A stretch of 64,000 nucleotides of DNA, taken from NCBI RefSeq assembly GCF_001553625.1, contig NZ_CP014230.1:124001-188000 (forward strand), in the 5' to 3' direction. Below the pieces are notes generated by a model. It was given only the letters and a program-made list of their open reading frames with translations. It did no database searches and was not told the origin of the DNA. Shown one piece after another: positions 45,101 to 54,100 of the stretch. The position numbers and the translations under genes were made by a program. Numbering within the stretch: position 1 is the first letter of the stretch; each line of letters begins with the position of its first letter. Source of the stretch: Desulfomicrobium orale DSM 12838. Lineage in GTDB: Bacteria; Desulfobacterota; Desulfovibrionia; Desulfovibrionales; Desulfomicrobiaceae.

Positions 45101-48100
45101 CACAGCAGAGTCTCTGGCTTCAGGAACAAGCCTTTTGTTTTCCTGGAACTACGATGAATCGGCTTCCGGAGATATCAAGGGCTATCATGTATATCTGGAG
45201 CTCACGCCCATTTCCGCCCTGCGCGGTCTCACGCCCAGAAAAACTGTTCCGGCGGGAGTCTTCAACGCCACCATCGACGGACTGAAACGCGGTGTAACCT
45301 ACCACTGGGCTGTTTCGCCCGTGGATACCGCCGGTCAGACCGCCGCACGATTCGCCTCCGGTGCGGTAAAAACCCTGGATTCAGAGCCTCCGGCGGATAT
45401 CACCGGACTGAACGTGGAACATATCCCGGGCGGATTTATTCTGACCTGGCCGAAGCTTGAGGCGGACGACCTGTACCGGATCCATGTGCATATGAATGGC
45501 CGCGAAATCGCCGTGCTGCCGGGCAATGCCACCAGATACGAGGTCAAGGGCCTTGACCCGGACACGAACGTCCAGTTTTCCCTGCGGCTGGAAGATATTT
45601 CCGGCAACATGAGCCCCGGTCTTGTCCACAACGCCACAACCATGCTGGCCCGGCCAACAGTGCTGGGTGGCGAGGTCTTCAGCGGACTGGTCCGCGAGGG
45701 AGTCCTGAACGCCGCCAGCAGCACTACAGTCAACCTGAACGGCACCGCTCCCGGAGAACGCGTGATAATTTCCGGTGCAGCCCTGACCCTGAACGCCAAT
45801 GCCACTATCCGGAGGGTAGGACCAGCCAGACAATATACCTCCATACAGGCGGCAGTGGATGCGGCAAAAGACGGAGACGTCATTTACATTGATAAAGGAG
45901 ACTATCCTGGAGCTTTGAATATCCATAAATGGGTCAGTATTATCGGACTCGGAGAGTATCCAGAGGATGTTACTATCAGAGACAACCCTGGAAATGTATA
46001 TGCAATTGATTTTAGAACATCAACTTTATTCAATAATCAAATTTATATAGAAAATATTGAAATCAGAAAGGATCATAACACAAATCATGGCTCTGGAATT
46101 ATATCTTTTGTTGGGTCTTCTGGAAACGGATCAATATGTTTCAATAAATGCAAATTAATAGGAAACAACATAACTGTTATCCTTGGACATATGCTTAATG
46201 GATACACTACAAAAGCCATATTCAAAAACAGCTTATTCTACGGAAATTCTAATTTCTATTATAACTGCGTCACAGAAAATTTTTCATACTCAAAAATATT
46301 CAGCGAGACAACAGACACCCCCTTCAGTGACTACGTAACCCAGCCCACTCCGGGCTATGGCCCGGAGTACGGCCAACGCGTGGGTTTCAGTGCTGAAGGC
46401 CCTGTGGTGAATGGCAGGTGGGCGCTGCCCGTGACCCTGCCCCAGGGCAACTCCACGTTGGAAGTACATGCCGTAAACGGTGCGGGTAACCGCAGCCCGT
46501 CTGTGCCCCTGTCCTTTTACGTGGACTCTCTGGCTCCGGAAATCGTTGCCTCCACCCCGGCCAATGGTACGGCCGTATCCGCCGCATCGAGCATAGTGCT
46601 GACTCTTGATGAGGCCACCGCGCTGGATACAAACGCCAGCAGCATTGTTCTGGAAAGCGGCAACTGGACCATTCCCTGCTCCTGGAGCGTCAATGCGAGT
46701 GAGCTGACCATCCGTCCGTCCTTTGCCCTGACTGACGGCTCCTACCGGTTGAAAGCCACTTTGGCCGACACCTTCGAGAATCTTGCCAGCAACACGCTGG
46801 AGTTCTCCATTGATTCCACCCACCCGTCGCCACCAGTGGTCGTGCCGCTGCCATCGCCCGTGACGCAGCAACGGGTGACGGTGACGGGCACCAAAGGGCC
46901 GGGCGAAGCCATTCTGCTGAACGGCCGCGAAGCTGTCCCGCACACCCCCTCCACGGAATGGAGCGTGGAAGTGGAACTGGCCGAAGGACTGAACACTCTG
47001 TCTTTCACAGCCAGGAACAGGGCCGGCAACATCAGCGAACCAACCCGCCTTGATCTGGTTTACGACAATGTCGCGCCCGCCCCCATAACCACGCTGCGCG
47101 CCGTCCCTCAAGCCAGCGGTACGGATATCATCATTTCCTGGACCTATCCCGAACCTCTGGATTTCAAGGAATACCGGATATTCGTATCCACGAAAGCCTT
47201 TGAAGATATCGCAGGCCTGACTCCACGGGAAATTCTCGGGCCGGGTTCGGAAAGTTTCAAGATTTCCGGCCTGGAACGGAATATAACCTATTATCTGGCC
47301 GTGGTGCCTGTGGACACGAGCGGCCATTTCATCTCCCGGGTCACACCTGTGACGGCCCGGACCAAAGACACCCTTTCTCCCGGTCCCATCCGGCCGGGGC
47401 AGGTACAGTCCCGTGCCGACAGCCTGACATTTACCTGGCTGCCACCGGAAAATGATTCTCCTGGCCGCTATCAGATCACAGCCGCCGGGAAAAAGCCGGT
47501 CTGGATCACTGAACCGTCCTTCACCCTGACGGGCCTGAGCCGGGAGGATGTGGGTAAAATCACGGTTCTTCCCGAAGATGCCGATGGCAATGTGGGCGCT
47601 CAGCCCGTAACCCTGACCGGACATACCTGGTTGCGCAATCCGGGCAATCCGGCCATCGCGGCCCAGGGTGACGGCTGGGTGCAGCTGGCCTGGAAGCCGG
47701 TGTATAAGCCCTATCTCAGCCACTACAATGTTTATACCACCACCAACGCCTCCATAGCCGGAGTTCCCGGCGGAGCGGACACCCGTCTCATGACCCTCGC
47801 CGGACGGGCATCTTCCGAGTCGCTCAAGGTGGCAGTGGAAAACGGCCGGGATACATATCTGGCCGTAACCGCCGTGAATAAAAGCGGCGGCGAGGACCCC
47901 GTAAGCCGGACCGTCTCCGCGCGGACCGCCGCAGATACAACAGGGCCGGAAATAGCCGTTACAGCGGCCTCGGGAGGAACAGCCACAGAGCTCGATGCGG
48001 TTCCTCTGACCGTAAGCCGACCCGTGACATTCACCGTGCGCGCCACGGATCCGTCCGGAGTGAAGCTGGTGGAATTCATGGTGAATGGTCTGGTCCGCGC

Positions 48101-51100
48101 CCGGCAGACATCTTCCTTTTCCTGGACTCTGTATCCGGCGGAACTGACCGACGGCAACCATACCCTGACCATCCGCGCCCACGATCTGAAGGACAACACG
48201 GCCAGCCGGGGCTTTACCCTGACTGTGGGCCTGACCGCTCCGGGGCGTCCGGTCATCACTCTGCCCGCACCGGGCACGGTCACCAATAATCCGCGGGTAG
48301 TGGTGACGGGCCGGGCCGGGCCGCTGGAAATGGTGCATCTGGCCGTGGACGGCACGCGGCAGACCTCTGTTTCCGCAAACGTGAACGGACTTTTCTCCGG
48401 CACCGTGACCCTGACAAACATCAATTCCACGGGCGTCCATCATATCACGGCCAAGGCTGAAAACCGCGCAGGCCAGAGTCAGGACAGCCTGCCCGTTTCC
48501 GTGATTCTGGATGAGTCCGCTCCGGCGCCGCCGGTGGGTCTCAGCGCCCTGCCCCGGCCGGAAGGGCGGATTTTCGTATCCTGGAACCAGGCTCAGGGCG
48601 CTCGCTACGAACTTTACCGGGCCGCCAGTTCCTTTGAGTCCCCGGCCGGAGCTACCCGCATCCACATGGGGACAGGCACATCCTTCACGGATATGCCGCC
48701 CGTGGACGGCACATATTTCTACCGGATCCGGCTCATGAACTCCTCGGGCAACTGGAGCCCCCTCTCGGAGCCGGTCCGGGCATTGTCGGACCGGGTGCCG
48801 CCCAGGGCCCTCCAGATCCGCTACAGCGCCGAGAAGGCAGAAGGCGGCCGTGTCGGACAGGGCGTTCTGTCCGTGGAAGTCGATGTGGACGAAACGCTCT
48901 CCGCACCGCCTTTCCTGAGCCTGACCGTATCCGGCGAAGCACCCATGCTCTTCGCTCTGGAACCTCTCAACGCCACCCGCTGGACGGGCCGCATCACTCT
49001 GCCCGCCGGACTGACCGGTATGGCCCAGCCCGTATTTGCGGCCTATGACGGTGCGGGCAATGTGGGCGCAGACATCGTGGACCATGCGCCCTGCTTCATC
49101 GACACAGCCGGACCGGCCCTGACGGACATTCTGACCAGCCCGGCCGCGCCCATCCACAATCCGGGACACGCCCAGATCCGGGTGACTTTCGTGCTGGACG
49201 AAGCCCCGGCCGCCACGCCCCGTTTCCGCTACCGCCTGAACCAGGCTTCCGGCCCGGTGGAGAACCTTGTTTCCGACACCGGACGCACCACCTGGCACGG
49301 CTGGCTGCGCCTGCCACCCGCCGGTCCTGCCGGAGCCTTATCCTTCGAGTTCGAGGCTGAGGACAATCTGGGCAACAACGCCACGCGCATCACAGCCGCC
49401 AACGCCTTCGAGATATACAGCGGAAATCTGCCGCCTTTGCCTGCACCGGGAAATCTGCGCGCCACGCCCGGACCGGGCGGTCTGGTCCGGCTGGAATGGG
49501 CGCCCGTGCCCGGAGCCTGCGGCTACCGCATCGCCCGCCGCTCGGCCGGAACGGATTTCGTGGAAATAAACGCCACGACAGACACCAACACCACAGATAT
49601 CCCGCCTCTGGACGTGCCATACATCTATGGCGTCTCCTCGGTGCGCTGCGTGAACGGCGAAGAAGCCGTCAGTTCCCGAAACACGGTACAGATTCTTCCG
49701 GACCGGGTGGCTCCTCCCGCGCCCTCGGAGCTTGTGGGGCAGGTTGCGGCCAACGGCATTTATCTGCGCTGGACCGCCCCGGCCAATGCCACCGATGTGG
49801 CCATGTACCGCATATACCGGGGTCTGGAGGCCGACCCGGCAAAGGCACGGGACATCCTGTCGCGCATTCCCGTGACCCACACCGTGGACACCACGCCGTC
49901 CCTGACGGAACATTATTACTGGGTGGTCAGCGTGGATGCCGCGGGCAATGAATCGCCCGTGTCCAACGAGGTCTATGTCTCGCCCAGGCTGCTTCCTGTG
50001 CAGAACCTCGCCGTGAGCCGGCTGGACGATGCGCCGCCGGTGCTGACCTGGACCCATCCGGCCCCGGATCTGGAAGGTTTCAACTGCACCCTGTCCACCT
50101 TCGGCGTGGAGACGAACCTGCATGACGGGCTGCTGGCCGAAAGCAATTTCACTGACTCCCGCGCCGGACGCGGCGAGCGCCGCTATCTGCTCCGGGCCGT
50201 GGACCGCCAGGGTGCGGCCAGTCTGGGCCGTGAAGTCGTCCTGCCCGATGTGGAGCTGGCTTTCCCCGAAAACCAGCTGCTGCGGCGCGGAGTCATGAAC
50301 GAGCTGACCTTTGTGGTTGCCAACCGGGGAAACAATGAAACCATGCCCGGCGCACGGCTCATTCTGGATATGGCCGGGGGCCGGCTCATGTCCGGAGTCT
50401 TCAGTCTGGACGCCGGTGCACAGCGGGCCGTGGGCGTCATTGTTCCCGGTCTGGAAACCCTGAATGCCACCCAGCCTTTTACCCTGACTCTGGAGTACCC
50501 CCGCGTCTCCAGAGAAACAGTGCGCGTGTCGCGCTCCCTGTCTGTTCCCGTGGAAGACGGCAGCCTCGGGCTGCGTCTCACACCGGAAAGCTTCACCCGC
50601 GGCGGCTTCGGTACGGCCCGCTTCGAGCTGACCAACGGGGGCAAGGCCGCCATGGACCTGATCACGGCCGGACCGGGCGGCTCTCCCAGCCCCGAAATCA
50701 GCCTTATTCTGGAGGACAAGCTGGGCAACGTGCTGGCCAGAACGCCTCTGACCCAGACCAGCGGCGACATGATCCAGGTCGCGGCGGACGGCCGGTTCAT
50801 TGCCCGCATCCCGGCAGGCCGGACCTTTGTCTCGGCCCCCATGACCCTGTCCGTGCCCGTTCTGGTGCCCGACAATCTGGTGGCGCGGCTTGTGATTTCA
50901 CGCCTGCACGCCCGTCTGGGTCTGCCTGAGGCCGTATCGCTGAAGGGCATGCAGGGCGAGGTGCCGGTACGGCTGGTGGAAACGCCTTATGCGGGCGAAC
51001 TGACATCCATTTCTCCCGAACGCGTGGTTCCGGGCAAAGCGGTGCTCATCACCGGCCGGGCCGTGGACCGGTCCGGCCAGCCTCTCGCCGGCGCACGCCT

Positions 51101-54100
51101 GAATCTGATCGTGGAAAGCCGTGGCGTGGAACGCCTGCTGCCTGTGGTTACGGGCACAGACGGCGTTTTCACCCAGGCCGTGACTACCCGTGAAAACGAT
51201 GCCGGAGAATATGCCGTGCGGGTCATGCATCCGGACCAGTCCGTCAAACCTGTGCACGGTCGTTTCTGGGTGGAAAGGCTGTCCGTTGACTACAACCGCT
51301 TCCGTCTTCAGATACTGCACGGCCAGGAGCGAAACATTACCATCCGGGCCACGGCGGCGCCGGGCACCGTGCTTTCGGATCTGCGCCTGGAGCGCGCCCC
51401 CGAGGATCCCCTGCCTCAGGGCCTGACCATCACCCCCGCCCCGCCCGTGGCCGTTCCCTCCGGAGGGCAGGCCGCCGTGAGCATGACCATCGCCGCGGAC
51501 AGGACCGCTCCCGAAACCGTCACCCTGCTCTATCATCTGGTCAGCGGTCAGGGAGCTTCCCGCCGGGTCTGGCACGACATCCGGCTGGACATCCAGTGCG
51601 CCGAGGGCAGGCCGGCGCTCTTCTATGCGCCGACACACGTGGCCACGGCCATGAACCCCGGCGGCGAGGCGGGAGAGCGTCTGGTCATCACCAACAGGGG
51701 GTTCGCCCCGGTGGAACTGACCATCCGCAAGGTTTCCGGCCCGGAATGGGTCCGCCTGCGCTCATCCGAAGATCTGGGGTTTATCGAACCCGGACAGTCC
51801 AGGGATGTGCTTTTTGCCCTGAATCCGCCCGCCGCCACGCCCACAGGCCAGTACGACACCCGCTTCGAGGTCCGCGGCGGCGGTCTCACGGCGCAGTATC
51901 AGGTATTCGTGACGCTTTCGGCTTCCGGCCGGGGCGACGCGAGCTTCAAGATCATCGACGTGCTGACGGGCACGGCCGACGAACAGGGCCGGATCAGGCC
52001 CGGCGTGCCCGGGGCCTCCATCACCCTGACGCACGAGGAAAGCGCGGCCAAGGTGAACGCCGTGACCGACGCCGGGGGTAACGCCCGTCTGGAAAACCTG
52101 CCCGTGGGGCCGTACCAGTACCGGGTCCGCAAGGCCGGGCACAAGGAAGGCACAGGCCGCATCTGGATTCGTCCCGGCAGTCTGGCCTACACCGACGTGT
52201 TTCTGGATTCCAGTCTGGTCACGGTGGAATGGGAAGTGCGCGAAATCACCATCGAGGACCGCTACGAAATCATCCTGAACCCCATCTTCAACACATCCGT
52301 GACCGAAGTGGCGCGGATCGTGGTTTCGCCCATGTCCCTGACCCTTCCGCCCATGCGGGCCGGACAGGAGATGAACGGCGAAGTGACCCTGACCAACCAG
52401 GGCGATCTGGGCGCCCAGAAGCTTGCCCTGAGCATGCCCGGCGAGAACAGGTATTTCCGCTATGAACTTCTGGGAGAAGTCCCGGAGAATCTCGGGCCGC
52501 GGCAGACAGTCACCCTGCCCTACCGCGTGACCTGCCTGAAGGATTTCGCTCCGGACGACTGCGTGCGCCTTCAGGCCCAGGCCGGGGTAAGGTACATGTT
52601 CCTGTGCGTGAACGGGCATGAAAGCTGGCAGGCCACGGGCTGGGTATGGTACGCCAACCATGGTCTCTGCCAGGCTCCTCCGTCCGGCCCCGGAGAGTAT
52701 TCCGGCGGCGGAGGCGGAGGCTATGGCGGAGGCGGACCAGGCGGCGGCCCGGCTATTGTTGCTCCGGCACCGGCGCCCCAGCCCATGGGCGGCAAATGCC
52801 TGCCCGAGCCCCCGGCCTGCGAGCACGGAAACTGCCCGCGGCCGGACACGGAAGACGGTCCCGGACCACAGCGCGCCCCGCGGCCGGAATTCGATCTGGG
52901 CGAAGTGCGCCTTGGCCCGAACCTCTCGGCCGCCCCCGCCCCGTGGCCCCGGACAGAGCCCCCCGCTCTGGCGCCGGCCCACGACAGCGACCGCCTGGTG
53001 CCGGAACCCGGAGCCCTGCGCCGGGACGGCGTGGAATACCGCAAGACTTCAGTGAACGCCGATACATGGGTGAACGGGCCCTATGTCATCAAAAAGACGG
53101 ACCAGGGATATCTCTGGACCGGCCTGCGCGGCCGCTTCAGACACTACGACGCGGACGGCCGCCTGACGGCGGAAGGCGGAAGACTCGGCGTGAACAGAAG
53201 CTGGAAGCGCGACGCAGACGGCCGTGTGACCCAGGTGCTGGACTCCGCAAACCGTACCCTGGCCGAGCTGAAATATGCGGGCGAAAGCGTAAGCATCACG
53301 GACCGGGCCGGAAACGTATCGAAGATCGTCTACAAATCCGGCCAGGTGGAACGCATTGTCACGCCCCAGGGCGAGACGGGATTCGCTTACGTCCGGGGCA
53401 GACTGGCCTCTGTTGCATATCCGTCCGGCCTTGCCGTCAGCTATGCCTGCGACGACTACGGCTATCTGCGTCTGGAAAAGGATAATGCCGGTCTGCACCG
53501 TGTCTTTGACTACAACTACGACTTCACCAGAAAGCTCTTCTACACCTCCATCCGCGAGGGCAGCCGCACGGATGAATACTGGTACAACAGCCAGGGTGAA
53601 ATGGTGCGGCACAATGTCAACGGCAAGACGGAAAAGGCAGTTCATATCGAAGGCATGGTTCACACCGTGACCGGTGCCGCCGGAGAAAAGACCGTCAAGG
53701 AATATGACAATGCGTGGAATCTGCTGCGCGTCATCCATCCCGACAACTCCGAAGAAAAGAGCGAATACAACGCCTTTGGCCAGCCTGTGCGCCGCGTGGA
53801 CCCCGCCGGAACGGTCACCGCGTACGCCTATGACGCTTCCGGAAATCTGCTGAAGATGACCGAGGCCCAGGGCACGAACCTGGAACGCAACAGCACCTTC
53901 ACCTACGACGCCCGGGGCAACCAGCTCACGGCCACACGCGGCAGGGCCGTGACGCGCATGGAATACGACGAGTGGGACAATCCGGTCCGCCAGGTGGACG
54001 CCGCAGGCGTGGAGACCCGCTTCACCTACGACGCCCTGGGCCGGGAACTGACCCGCACGCGCGCCGGAGCCGTGTGGAAGCGCGAGTACGGCACGGACGG

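Noticed and set aside
46290-49298. 1002-codon open frame on the minus strand inside the giant gene
   Set aside because: It is a shadow of the GC-rich Fn3 region read antisense, with no ribosome binding site and low-complexity Gly/Arg/His composition.
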